Below, piece after piece: positions 36,024 to 44,366 of a DNA stretch of 64,000 nucleotides (position 1 is its first letter; each line of letters begins with the position of its first letter). The position numbers and the translations under genes were made by a program. The notes under the pieces were generated by a model. The model saw nothing but the letters and a program-made list of their open reading frames with translations. It was not told where the DNA came from and did not search any database. The stretch is from Niastella sp966212235 (GTDB lineage Bacteria > Bacteroidota > Bacteroidia > Chitinophagales > Chitinophagaceae), in NCBI GenBank assembly GCA_966212235.1, contig CBIHPP010000001.1, forward strand, positions 620,001 to 684,000. The letters run 5' to 3'.

Positions 36024-36485
36024 TTATGTTTTATTTCCTGGTGAAGGAATTTCTGCTGTTCCCTCAAATGACTGTACAATTTCACAAAAAGCCGAAGGAA
36101 ATGTGGTTGGTTTTTTAGTTTGATAATCAAATGCGGCCATTAGGGTTTGAGCTGTAGCAACAATTTCTGTTTTTTCTTTTTCCCTTCGTACAAAAAGCTG
36201 ATGTACTTCATGACTATTCTTAGTAAGATTAAATATGCGTGTATAAACAGTTATATCATCTCCATATTCTATGGGTTTAATAAAGTCAATGGAAATTTTC
36301 GAAAGCACCACATTAAAATCAAGACTTGATTTGTCCTGGTTTAAAACATCATGGAAATAGGCAATCCGGGCTTCCTCCAGGAATGTTTGATATCTGGCAT
36401 TATTTAAATGCCCAACAACATCCAAATCAGAAAAGCGAACTTTGATCGGCAGGAAATGTTTGTAATATTTTAATATTTTAGGCAT
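36024..36485 (-). CDS. Hotdog acyl-CoA/acyl-ACP thioesterase (YbgC/FadM type)
   Basis: The 153-residue protein has the 4HBT-family opening VRFSDLDVVGHLNNARYQTFLEEAR, with catalytic Asp in the SDLD motif and the long hotdog helix behind it. The remaining strands (SIDFIKPIEYGDDITVYTRI) fit the family. First gene of the thioesterase/PPTase operon, it probably releases or edits chains from the PUFA-like synthase, in place of the missing PfaB or acyltransferase release step; that role is inferred from its position. Confidence 0.9.
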   Translation of the reverse strand: MPKILKYYKHFLPIKVRFSDLDVVGHLNNARYQTFLEEARIAYFHDVLNQDKSSLDFNVVLSKISIDFIKPIEYGDDITVYTRIFNLTKNSHEVHQLFVRREKEKTEIVATAQTLMAAFDYQTKKPTTFPSAFCEIVQSFEGTAEIPSPGNKT

Positions 36486-36549
36486 AGTAAAACAAATTTA
36501 GTGTTTTACATCAGTTATATTTTGTCAGCCGGTAAGTTGCTATCAAAAA

Positions 36550-36564
36550 TCCAATTATTACTAG
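36550..36564. promoter_or_regulatory. Shared 15-bp motif, copy ahead of the thioesterase/PPTase operon
   Basis: TCCAATTATTACTAG lies 65 bases upstream of the thioesterase start, in opposite orientation to that gene. Here the sequence continues GGAATTGG, giving an inverted repeat CCAATT…AATTGG across the site. Confidence 0.65.
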
Positions 36565-36655
36565 GGAATTGGAAAATCATAACAATGAGTCGAATAATCA
36601 TCATGTACCGCGTGGATTTTCTATAATTTGTTGCCATGTGAACAAATACAAAAAA

Positions 36656-36679
36656 TCCCAACTGCAGAAGCAGTTGGGA
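36656..36679 (-). terminator. Terminator of the DUF7151-like lipoprotein gene
   Basis: Perfect 10-bp arms TCCCAACTGC and GCAGTTGGGA with an AGAA loop. On the minus strand the stem is followed by TTTTTTG. It lies about 57 bases after the stop codon at 36736. Confidence 0.85.
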
Positions 36680-36735
36680 CCTGATTTAGACAGTCACCCT
36701 TATGTGAAACCGATTATTCTATTCTGAGCCGTTCC

Positions 36736-37461
36736 CTAATCCTCGATGTTATATAATTTAGCTAATTCACCATAAGGCATCTTCTTCAGATCAGCAATGC
36801 TGCGAGCCTGAGTCATGCCAGGAATCAGCACATACCGGACAGCCGATCCGTTTTTATTCAGTTCGTCCCTATTCCAGGTATTCCAGCCAGTGTAGGTTCT
36901 TACTAAAAAAGAAATCTTTTTTTCTTTGAAAACATATCCTGGATTAAAATAAATGGTACCTGTGCCTGCTGAATCCAAATCAGTAATTGCATAGGCGCCG
37001 TCTCTTTCTATCGGAACTACTGTACTGTCCTTACTTCTATAATACATCAAAACAATTCCCTTGTCCACTATATCGGTAGTTAATGTTGGTGCAGGTATAA
37101 TCTGTATGTGATTAAAGTTAACTGCCACTCCGTTGTTAAAAGTGGTATCCACCACGTTCACATCGATCCATGAAGAATAAGTAGCACCGGCCCCATCGCA
37201 TACATATTTTGTTTGAGTAGTAGTCACTTCATTGTCGTCCAATATTCCGTTGTTGTTGGCATCTATCCCTGTTTCAAATTTGCTGCCTCCATACTTACAA
37301 TTTGCGCCTGCCTTTTCTTTGGTAGTTCTGGTTAAAGCCGTTTTACCATTGGTACCGTCGGTACCGTTGGTGCCGTCGACTCCGTTTGAGCCGTCTTTTG
37401 AACAATTAGTTAGAAAAAAAATCGCAGACAAAAAAAGCAAAGAGCAATTCTTCAATTTCAT
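36736..37461 (-). CDS. Lipoprotein with collagen-like stub and DUF7151-like domain
   Basis: The ATG at 37461 (a second one three codons upstream is possible) gives 241 residues. A lipobox LTNC sits at about residues 16-19, so the protein is lipidated. A short run of Gly-X-Asn/Asp triplets (DGSNGVDGTNGTDGTNG) precedes a small domain with GANCKYGG, GIDANNNGILDDNEV and YVCDG, matching the calcium-binding-looking DUF7151 repeat seen in Bacteroidota lipoproteins. The C-terminal 130 residues are an all-beta domain. It has its own terminator and no close operon partner. Function unknown. Confidence 0.82.
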   Translation of the reverse strand: MKLKNCSLLFLSAIFFLTNCSKDGSNGVDGTNGTDGTNGKTALTRTTKEKAGANCKYGGSKFETGIDANNNGILDDNEVTTTQTKYVCDGAGATYSSWIDVNVVDTTFNNGVAVNFNHIQIIPAPTLTTDIVDKGIVLMYYRSKDSTVVPIERDGAYAITDLDSAGTGTIYFNPGYVFKEKKISFLVRTYTGWNTWNRDELNKNGSAVRYVLIPGMTQARSIADLKKMPYGELAKLYNIED

Positions 37462-37605
37462 AAAGTACATTTTATTGATTTGTTTAATGAGAAAAACGGT
37501 TGGACCTATTGTTAACAGGTCATTAATTATTATTAATAAATTCTCTTGTTTACTTAAAAAAGAAGAGGGGGTTACAACTGATTGATCTTTTATTTGAAAA
37601 TGCTA

Positions 37606-37764
37606 TGATGAATAACCGGTTTCCCATTCCGGTAACCGGGGCCATTGCAGTATAGTAGACCGACAACTTTGCGCCTGAACGGTATTTATTGAATGTATCG
37701 TAGTATACAATATACCCGCAAGCAGGAGACATTTTACTGGGCGGTTTCGAACAACGGTTTTCAT
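37606..37764 (-). pseudogene. Wrecked copy 1 of the 44367-46463 gene
   Basis: The minus strand begins with a signal peptide related to the intact gene (PVKCLLLAGIL and VQAQSC) but jumps almost directly to DNA that matches its very last codons (ACCGGAATGGGAAACCGG, then TTATTCATCATA) in a different frame. About 2 kb of body is missing. The upstream flank (37765-37875, including CTTAGTATTAATTGGA) also matches the intact gene's flank, and 37516-37597 matches 39355-39437. Confidence 0.8.
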
Positions 37765-37893
37765 CGGATAGCGGATTTTAGTTTGACAGATCATTTATGT
37801 ACAGCAATGCAAAAGTGGCCCCCCACAAGAAACTGGTGCTTAGTATTAATTGGATATTGAGAATTCGTTAATTGTCCTGGCCGGGGAAAGAAA

Positions 37894-37908
37894 TCCAATT
37901 ATTACTAG
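37894..37908 (+). promoter_or_regulatory. Shared 15-bp motif, copy ahead of the second thioesterase
   Basis: TCCAATTATTACTAG lies 117 bases before the frame start at 38025. Forty bases to its left lies an inverted near-copy (CTTAGTATTAATTGGA, 37839-37854) that faces the wrecked gene. Confidence 0.65.
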
Positions 37909-38024
37909 TGAATAATTATCAATAATAGTTCAATTTTAAAGCGCTGTCTTCTATGCGTTATTATAGCCCCCCATTTTTTCCCTATTTGCCCTGGGAACGT
38001 TTGACCAACATAAAATAAAAATTT

Positions 38025-38627
38025 ATGCTGTTTTACTGGTATAATGTCGTTAGAATATTGCTGATGCGAACTGTTAAAAAAAAGCTTGATGTAAACAGGC
38101 CTTTTATTAAAACATTCAGGGTAAAAGCATTTGATTGTGATGCACTTCGGGTAATGGCTGCTTATAAATACTTTATTTATATGGATTATGCCCGGTGGGA
38201 ACAGTTTGCCCGAACAGATCTGTATCGTGCCGTATTGACCAGGAAGTTAGCTCCCTCCCTCGGCTCGCAAAAAATTATTTACCGCAAACCGATTAAACGC
38301 GGCGCAAGGGTTTCAATGCATGTGGAAATTGCCGGGTGGGATAACCGCTGGTTTTATCATGTTCATACTTTTATGCAACAAAACGAAGTAAAAGCTATTG
38401 GTGTTACCAGGGGCCTGTTCTGGCGAAAAGATAAACTGAATACGCTGGAAGAGATTATACAGTCGGCCGGTTTTTCGAATACAAAAAAGACCCCACCGGA
38501 CTGGGTGCTGAAATTGTTTGAAAACGACGGCCAGATCATCCAAAGCATGGCATCGGTAGTCCACGGGACAATATTAGTTCCGGAAACTGAAGTGGTCAGG
38601 GAAAAAGACCTTAATTTATCTCTTTAA
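38025..38627 (+). CDS. Hotdog thioesterase-like protein (THEM6/4HBT_2 type)
   Basis: Up to 200 residues; ATG 38064 (187 residues, starting RTVKKKLDVNRPF) is an equally good start, whereas the longer form adds a hydrophobic stretch. The core has the family signature VKAFDCDALRVMAAYKYFIYMD with Asp/Tyr in place of the usual HMN, followed by YRKPIKRGARVSMHVEIAGW. The role is probably acyl-thioester cleavage. It is about 2 kb from the PPTase and carries the same upstream motif, so membership of the lipid cluster is likely but inferred. It converges on the hydrolase gene. Confidence 0.8.
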   Translation: MLFYWYNVVRILLMRTVKKKLDVNRPFIKTFRVKAFDCDALRVMAAYKYFIYMDYARWEQFARTDLYRAVLTRKLAPSLGSQKIIYRKPIKRGARVSMHVEIAGWDNRWFYHVHTFMQQNEVKAIGVTRGLFWRKDKLNTLEEIIQSAGFSNTKKTPPDWVLKLFENDGQIIQSMASVVHGTILVPETEVVREKDLNLSL

Positions 38628-38636
38628 GTCTGGATA

Positions 38637-39293
38637 TCAATCACTCTGATACGGGAGTAATATTTTCTGAAGGATCTTATTGATTGCTTCCGCATGGTTT
38701 AATACTAGCATGTGTCCACCTTTATGAATTACATGCGTAGGTTTGGCATATTTAACGGGGAATACTTCATCCCGGGTACCGTGAATATGATTCAGCGGCC
38801 TGGGCAATACCTCATTCTTCCAGGAAAGGACGGCGTTCATACCCCATTTGATGAAATGGCTATTCCCATCTCTGATGACGCGCCACATTAGCTTTTTATT
38901 GGTCCAGGATTTCATGAAAAAATAATTTTTTAGCGTGGCGGTTATCTTAAAAAAGCCTGCTGGAATATGGCGTTGTAAATTCATTTTCCTCGCAATTTTA
39001 TAATAGGGGGGTAATTGACTGCTAACCGGAACACTACTTATAATGACGGTGCAAACCGGAGGAAACTGTTTAGCAATTTCGACAGCCACAATGCCTCCAA
39101 GCGATAAACCGATTAAGATAAAAGGCTTATCCGAATAATACGGAGTAAATAAACGGATAGCATATGCTGACAGCGATTCTTTTTCGCCTGGAAGGATCCA
39201 TTCTATATATTCCGGGTCGAACGCCGGGGGCAATTCGATATAGGAGAATAACCTTTTATCTGCTCCAATTCCACTTATAAAATAGGCCTTCAT
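38637..39293 (-). CDS. Alpha/beta-hydrolase
   Basis: The ATG at 39293 gives 218 residues (two codons shorter than the longest frame). The nucleophile elbow is GLSLGG (about residue 66), with Asp in HIHGTRDEVFP and His in HKGGHMLVLNH, completing a Ser-Asp-His triad. The short lid and length resemble esterases that sit next to acyl-chain pathways. Nine bases separate its stop from that of the thioesterase gene. Substrate not assigned; an ester or thioester of the cluster product is possible. Confidence 0.85.
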   Translation of the reverse strand: MKAYFISGIGADKRLFSYIELPPAFDPEYIEWILPGEKESLSAYAIRLFTPYYSDKPFILIGLSLGGIVAVEIAKQFPPVCTVIISSVPVSSQLPPYYKIARKMNLQRHIPAGFFKITATLKNYFFMKSWTNKKLMWRVIRDGNSHFIKWGMNAVLSWKNEVLPRPLNHIHGTRDEVFPVKYAKPTHVIHKGGHMLVLNHAEAINKILQKILLPYQSD

Positions 39294-39354
39294 GGGCAAT
39301 TGTTTTTCGAATGGATGTAAACTAACCCGAAGGGAAGCCCGCTACAACACGTTC

Positions 39355-39640
39355 AGGTCATTATTTTTTTATTTATAAATTCTCTAGTATCCTTAAAGAA
39401 GAGGGGAGGGTTACAACTGACCGATCTTTTATTTATAACCGGGCATTATTCAGGTAGCTACAGTAGTGCCTATTGTGGGCGGACAGCTTTGCGCCTGTGG
39501 GGTATTTTTGAACAACAGTTTTCATTGGATAGCGGATTTTGTTATAAATAACAGATCATTTATGAACAGCTATGTAAAGCTAGCCCCTTAAAGAAACTGT
39601 TTCTTAGTATTAGTTGGATATTAATAATTTGCTAATGGAG
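39355..39640 (-). pseudogene. Wrecked copy 2 of the 44367-46463 gene and its promoter
   Basis: ATG 39525 (minus strand) reads KTVVQKYPTGAK and then goes out of frame: most of the signal-peptide codons are deleted, after which come bases matching the intact gene's AQNCP region. Flank 39526-39640 matches the intact promoter region (CTTAGTATTAGTTGGA at 39603-39618), and 39355-39437 repeats the segment at 37516-37597. Non-functional. Confidence 0.75.
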
Positions 39641-39646
39641 GCCCAA

Positions 39647-39725
39647 CAGGGAAAGAAACAATAACGAAGAAACTGATAAATAAAACTTGCCCAAATACCT
39701 GACGTAAAAGATGAGAGGCCGCCTT
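39647..39725 (+). pseudogene. 3' stub of a third metalloprotease copy
   Basis: The sequence GGGAAAGAAACAATAACGA, then AAACTGATAAATAA, closely matches the last codons of both intact proteases (TGKQTITSKLIKR) and the 30 bases past their stops (CAAATACC…GTAAAA…GGC). The whole body is missing, so the copy-2 promoter region is joined directly to the end of the gene. Confidence 0.75.
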
Positions 39726-39754
39726 CAAAAGTAATTTTGAGGCGGCCTTTTTTC
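39716..39754 (+). terminator. Terminator left from the deleted protease copy
   Basis: Arms GAGGCCGCC and GGCGGCCT with inner CAAAA/TTTTG pairing, followed by six T residues. It has the same relative position as the terminator after the protease gene at 39886-41655. Confidence 0.8.
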
Positions 39755-39822
39755 GAAGGGTTGACTATTAATTAGATTTTTACCAGTGCTTTTTTGTAAA
39801 AAAATATGATTTCAATTTTATA

Positions 39823-39837
39823 TCCAATTAATTGTAG
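39823..39837 (+). promoter_or_regulatory. Near-copy of the shared motif ahead of protease 1
   Basis: TCCAATTAATTGTAG keeps the first eight and last three bases of TCCAATTATTACTAG. It is 49 bases before the protease start. The matching region ahead of protease 2 (42328-42342) is TCCAATTAATTGTAA. Confidence 0.4.
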
Positions 39838-39885
39838 AGTCGGTAATACTGCAAGACTTTATATTAGCCTTTTAATCCATATGCT

Positions 39886-41655
39886 ATGAACAAATTAAAA
39901 TTTTACCTAATACCCCTGTGTGTATTCGCAGTAAAAACTGTTACCTATGGACAGGAAATACGCTACCAGATTGGTAATAGTACCAACGTGCTGAGTGATT
40001 TTCGCCGGCAACTGGCTACTGTGAAGCCAAATGGCATCAACCGGTTACAATTACAATTATCATCAACACGCAGTTTGACGGCTGTCATTAATTATCGCAC
40101 CACGGATGGAACAGCGCAGGAGAAACTGATTGGCAGTATTGCCAATGTGCCGAACTCTTCTTTTTACATGATGATTGAAAACAATTCGGTACGTGGGCAC
40201 ATCCTGTTGCGCGACAGCAAAAAAGCGTATACCTATTCTTCCGATAACAACGGAGCTGTATATATACAGGAAACAGACATCAACAATATCCTTTGTATGG
40301 ATTATCCGGAAGCGATGCAGCCTGTTTCTCCTTCATCGGTTGCTGCCAGGGTTACTACAGCAATGAGTGCCGCCGTCCTTGCCGACCTGCAAAGCTATCC
40401 GGGCGGCAATGGTTGTGTGTTGCTCGACTTCGACGGGCAATATGTTTCCGGCGCGGACTGGCAGGGCATTGATATTAACGCAGCTCCATCTACTATATCA
40501 GATGCTCACAAGCAAGAGACCTGGGAATTGGTAAGCGAAGCTTTCCGCCCTTTTTCCCTGAATATCACTACCAGTGAGGCCGTTTTTAATACCTACCCGA
40601 AAAACAGAAGAAGGCGATGCATTTTTACACCTACCAAAACAGCTTTGCCCGGATCCGGCGGAGTAGCCTACGTAGGTTCGTTTAGATGGAATGATGATAC
40701 GCCCTGCTGGGCATTTAACAGCGGAGGCAAAGCGGTCGGTGATGTAGCAGTCCATGAAATCGGTCATACACTTGGTTTAGATCACGATGGAAGACCTGGA
40801 GAAGAATATTATGCCGGTCAGGGTAACTGGGCGCCCGTTATGGGCGTTGGATATTCTAAATCTCTTGTACAATGGAGCAAAGGCGAATATACCAATGCCA
40901 CTAACAGGCAAAATGATCTGGCAATAATGACAAGTACTATCTACGGTGTAGGATACCGCGCAGATGATTGTGGAAATACCACAACGGCTGCCAGGTTGTT
41001 AACAATGGATGCTTTGGGCAATGTAAACAACAAGGGTATTATTGAACGCACAGCAGATATGGATATGTTTTCCTTTACGACCAGCGGCGGTCCGGTTAAC
41101 CTGACATTCAACCCCAATGCATATTATCCCACGCTGGATATTTTAGCTACCTTATACGACAATGGAGGAACAGCTATTACAACATCCGATTTGCCTGGTT
41201 TAAATGCCGGCATCAGTACCACGTTGGCAGCAGGAAAATATTATGTTTCGGTTACAGGTACGGGTTCAGGCGACCCCGCAACCACCGGTTATTCGAACTA
41301 CGGATCACTCGGCAATTATACCATTACCGGTACCATTCCCATTCATATTGTGCTGAGCAAAGATCCCGATACGCCTCGTAAAAATAACAACCCAACACCA
41401 TCAACGCAGTTCACTTCCCTGGTGGTTTCCCCCAATCCGGCAGCGAACCAGGTTAAGCTGCAATACGGTAAACGCAACAGTTTTTTTGATGTTAAAATAA
41501 GGGATGTAAACGGTGTTGTTGTTTACACCGCATCACACATACAAACCGGACAACAGATGAATATCGCCAGCCTGACATCAGGTTTATATTTCATTACAAT
41601 AAATACAGGGAAACAAACAATAACGAGTAAACTGATAAAACGAAACGCTCACTAA
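39886..41655 (+). CDS. Secreted zinc metalloprotease with PPC-like and T9SS sorting domains (copy 1)
   Basis: The 589-residue product has a signal peptide (residues 1-23, ending TYGQ), an N-terminal pro-region (about 24-150), a catalytic domain with zinc motif HEIGHTLGLDHDG (about 289-301; HExxHxxGxxH metzincin pattern) and a Met-turn-like WAPVMGVGY. A pre-peptidase C-terminal-like beta domain follows (about 385-480, DMFSFTTSGGPVNLTFNP) and then a type A T9SS sorting domain (about 510-589, VVSPNPAANQVKLQYG). It is secreted and probably cell-surface attached. The gene is a close duplicate of 42389-44158, and all zinc ligands are canonical, so this copy is expected to be active. Confidence 0.93.
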   Translation: MNKLKFYLIPLCVFAVKTVTYGQEIRYQIGNSTNVLSDFRRQLATVKPNGINRLQLQLSSTRSLTAVINYRTTDGTAQEKLIGSIANVPNSSFYMMIENNSVRGHILLRDSKKAYTYSSDNNGAVYIQETDINNILCMDYPEAMQPVSPSSVAARVTTAMSAAVLADLQSYPGGNGCVLLDFDGQYVSGADWQGIDINAAPSTISDAHKQETWELVSEAFRPFSLNITTSEAVFNTYPKNRRRRCIFTPTKTALPGSGGVAYVGSFRWNDDTPCWAFNSGGKAVGDVAVHEIGHTLGLDHDGRPGEEYYAGQGNWAPVMGVGYSKSLVQWSKGEYTNATNRQNDLAIMTSTIYGVGYRADDCGNTTTAARLLTMDALGNVNNKGIIERTADMDMFSFTTSGGPVNLTFNPNAYYPTLDILATLYDNGGTAITTSDLPGLNAGISTTLAAGKYYVSVTGTGSGDPATTGYSNYGSLGNYTITGTIPIHIVLSKDPDTPRKNNNPTPSTQFTSLVVSPNPAANQVKLQYGKRNSFFDVKIRDVNGVVVYTASHIQTGQQMNIASLTSGLYFITINTGKQTITSKLIKRNAH

Positions 41656-41679
41656 ATACCCTGGTGTAAAAAGGTGAAA

Positions 41680-41712
41680 GGCTGCCTCAACGTATTGTTG
41701 AAGCAGTCTTTT
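41680..41712 (+). terminator. Terminator after protease copy 1
   Basis: Imperfect stem GGCTGCCTCAAC/GTTGAAGCAGTC followed by five T residues, 25 bases after the stop codon. Confidence 0.75.
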
Positions 41713-41747
41713 TCATTATCTGTTATTGGGAGGGTTTTTAATTAACC

Positions 41748-42133
41748 TTATTTAATCAGCTTATACTGTATGGTTTGCATACCGTCTTCGGTCTGTAAAA
41801 TATACGTTCCTTTAGAAAGGGATTCCAGTCCGCTAACAATGATATGATTATCTCCCGGGTACAAATTATTGAGTTGGTATTTTAATGCTCTTCCGGCAGC
41901 ATCATAAAGGGTTAGGCGGAGCTTTGCTTTGTGCCGGGAATTTACTTTCAGCGAAATGTAATCAGTAAATGGATTGGGGAACATGACCAGGTTGTTGTTT
42001 GCTTCTTTTAAGTAGTTGCTATAGCGGGCGGACAGTTTTGCGCCTGTAAGTTATTTGCTGATAATATCGCTATTGACAATATACCCGCAAGCAGGAAGCA
42101 TTTGACAGGGTACTTTTGAACATGGGTTTTCAT
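41748..42133 (-). pseudogene. Wrecked copy 3: signal peptide joined out of frame to a T9SS sorting domain
   Basis: From ATG 42133 the sequence reads the same signal peptide as the intact gene 44367-46463 through CPPAIATT and then hits TAA. A 78-codon frame (41748-41984) in another register encodes a complete T9SS sorting domain: FPNPFTDYISLKV to IQYKLIK. The junction looks like an internal deletion. The sorting domain differs from that of the intact gene, so the 3' part came from a different relative. Translation from the internal ATG at 41984 would give no signal peptide. Confidence 0.8.
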
Positions 42134-42243
42134 CGGGTAACGGATTTTTATTATGGGGAACAGATCATAGCTATGTAAAAGTGGTCCCCCGGAAGAAACT
42201 GATTCTTAGTATTAATTGGATATTGATAATTTGTTAATTGTAT
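42011..42243. repeat. 233-bp direct repeat, copy 1 (pair with 46341-46573)
   Basis: Compared with 46341-46573 this stretch shows only about two or three base differences by eye over its whole length. It covers the signal-peptide codons and the upstream promoter region of the minus-strand gene family. The near-identity means a recent duplication or gene conversion. Confidence 0.92.
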
Positions 42244-42388
42244 GTTGATCTTAAAAAAATATTATCCGGGCCCATCCATGACGCGTTTACCACGGCCATG
42301 ATCATGCTATATTATTTCAATTTTATATCCAATTAATTGTAAAGTAGGGTAGTCCGTTAGACTTTACATTCGCCCCTTAATCCAATAT

Positions 42389-44158
42389 ATGTACAAATTG
42401 AATTTTTATCTATTACTGCTATATGTATTCGCAGTAAGTACTGTTACCTATGGACAGGAAAAACGCTACCAAATTGGTAATAGTACCAGCGTACTGAGTA
42501 GTTTTCGCCGGCAACTGACTGCAGCGAAGCCCAATGGTGTCAACCGCTTGCAACTACAACTCTCATCAACCCGCAGTTTGGAGGCTGTCATTAATTATCG
42601 CATCGCTGACGGAACAGCATCGGAAAAGCTGATGGGTAGTATTGCCAATGTGCCGAACTCATCTTTTTACCTGATGTTTGAAAACAATTCGGTACAGGGG
42701 CACATCCTGTTGCCCGACAGCAGAAAAGCGTATCAATATTCTTCCGATAACAACGGAACAGTATTTGTACAGGAAACGGACATCAACAAAATAATTTGTA
42801 TAGATTTAAAGGAAGCGGTGGAACCGGTTCCTCCGGCAGCATCTGCTGTCCGGGTTACTACGGCAATGAATGCCATCGCCCTTGCCGACCTGCAAAGCTA
42901 TCCGGGCGGCAATGGTTGTGTGTTGCTCGACTTCGACGGAGAATATGTTTCCGGCACGCTCTGGAATAACGGCGGCATTGGCCCTATTAACGCAGCACCT
43001 GCTAATCTATCAGATGCTGAGAAGCAACAGGCCTGGGAATTGGTAAGCGAAGCCTTTCGCCCTTTTTCGCTGAATATCACTACCAGTGAGGCTGTTTTTA
43101 ATACCTACCCGCGAAACAGAAGAATGCGCTGCATTTTCACCCCTACGAATACGGCAGCTCCGGGAGCCGGCGGGGTAGCATACATTACATCGTTTACCTG
43201 GGGTGATACGCCCTGTTGGGTATTTAACTCCGGAGGCAAATATGCCGGTGATGCAGCAGCTCATGAGATCGGCCATACATTTAGTTTAGAGCACGATGGA
43301 ACAACAACCGGACAGGGATATTATACCGGTCAGGGTAACTGGGCGCCCATCATGGGCGTTGGGTATTACAAATCTCTTGTACAATGGAGCAAAGACGAAT
43401 ATGCCAATGCCAATAACCCCCAGGATGATCTGGCCAATATCTCAGCGGATTACTTCGAGGTAGGATACCGCGCCGATGATTGTGGAAATACTACAACTGC
43501 TGCCAGGTTGTTAACCATAGATGCTTTGGGCAATGTAAGCAACAAGGGTGTTATTGAACGCACAGCAGATGTGGACATGTTTTCCTTTACCACCAGCGGC
43601 GGCCTGGTTAACCTGACGTTCAACCCCAATGCCTGGTATCCCACGCTGGATGTTTTAGCTACCTTATATGACAATAACGGAACAGCTATTAAAACATCCG
43701 ATTTGCCTGGTTTAAATGCCGGCATCAATACCACGTTGGCAGCAGGAAAATATTATGTTTCGGTTACAGGTACTGGTTCAGGAGACCCCGCAACCACCGG
43801 TTATTCCAACTACGCATCACTCGGCAATTATACTATTACCGGTACCATTCCCATTCATATTGTGCTGAGCAAAGATCCCGATACGCCTCGTAAAAATAAC
43901 AACCCAACACCATCAACGCAGTTCACTTCCCTGGTGGTTTCCCCCAATCCGGCAGCGAACCAGGTTAAGCTGCAATACGGTAAACGCAACAGTTTTTTTG
44001 ATGTTAAAATAAGGGATGTAAACGGTGTTGTTGTTTACACCGCATTGCACATTCAAACCGGACAACAGATAAATATCGCCAGGCTGACATCAGGTTTATA
44101 TTTCATCACAATAAATACAGGAAAACAAACAATAACGAAGAAACTGATAAAACGCTAA
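42389..44158 (+). CDS. Secreted metalloprotease-like protein, copy 2, altered zinc motif
   Basis: The 589-residue product is a close paralogue of the preceding protease with the same domain order: signal peptide, pro-region, catalytic domain, PPC-like domain and T9SS sorting domain. Its zinc motif reads HEIGHTFSLEHDG: the three His and Glu remain, but the Gly that is nearly invariant in metzincins is Ser, and the neighbouring Leu is Phe. Activity may therefore be changed. The 3' portion is identical to copy 1 over about 210 bases (roughly 41323-41531 against 43841-44049), while the rest has drifted, which points to recent gene conversion. Expression may be linked to the near-copy of the shared motif at 42328-42342. 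Confidence 0.92.
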   Translation: MYKLNFYLLLLYVFAVSTVTYGQEKRYQIGNSTSVLSSFRRQLTAAKPNGVNRLQLQLSSTRSLEAVINYRIADGTASEKLMGSIANVPNSSFYLMFENNSVQGHILLPDSRKAYQYSSDNNGTVFVQETDINKIICIDLKEAVEPVPPAASAVRVTTAMNAIALADLQSYPGGNGCVLLDFDGEYVSGTLWNNGGIGPINAAPANLSDAEKQQAWELVSEAFRPFSLNITTSEAVFNTYPRNRRMRCIFTPTNTAAPGAGGVAYITSFTWGDTPCWVFNSGGKYAGDAAAHEIGHTFSLEHDGTTTGQGYYTGQGNWAPIMGVGYYKSLVQWSKDEYANANNPQDDLANISADYFEVGYRADDCGNTTTAARLLTIDALGNVSNKGVIERTADVDMFSFTTSGGLVNLTFNPNAWYPTLDVLATLYDNNGTAIKTSDLPGLNAGINTTLAAGKYYVSVTGTGSGDPATTGYSNYASLGNYTITGTIPIHIVLSKDPDTPRKNNNPTPSTQFTSLVVSPNPAANQVKLQYGKRNSFFDVKIRDVNGVVVYTALHIQTGQQINIARLTSGLYFITINTGKQTITKKLIKR

Positions 44159-44170
44159 CGAATTAAGTAA

Positions 44171-44362
44171 GTTTGTGGGTTTGAGGTTTGTGGTTTGTTG
44201 TTGCTGCGGCGCTTTGAGAAGTGTTTTCTATTGCCGACAATTTAACAATAAAAAGGTATGCTAACAATATAGCATACCTTTTTGTATTTTTTGAGGATTC
44301 GAAATAATTGGAGTGCCTGAACAGGAAATAACCACAAACGACAAACCACAAACAACAAACCA
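44171..44362. repeat. Low-complexity inverted repeats around a bidirectional terminator
   Basis: GTTTGTGG/GTTTGTTG-type words fill 44171-44203, and their complements (CCACAAAC, CAACAAACC) fill 44331-44362. The hairpin terminator at 44250-44283 lies between them. The arms could pair into a large stem; alternatively they are independent simple-sequence expansions. Confidence 0.5.
44250..44283. terminator. Bidirectional terminator between protease copy 2 and the glycine-rich gene
   Basis: Perfect 14-bp arms AAAAAGGTATGCTA and TAGCATACCTTTTT with a six-base loop. Because the arms begin with A and end with T, it works on both strands and serves both convergent genes. Confidence 0.88.
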
Positions 44363-44366
44363 ATTT

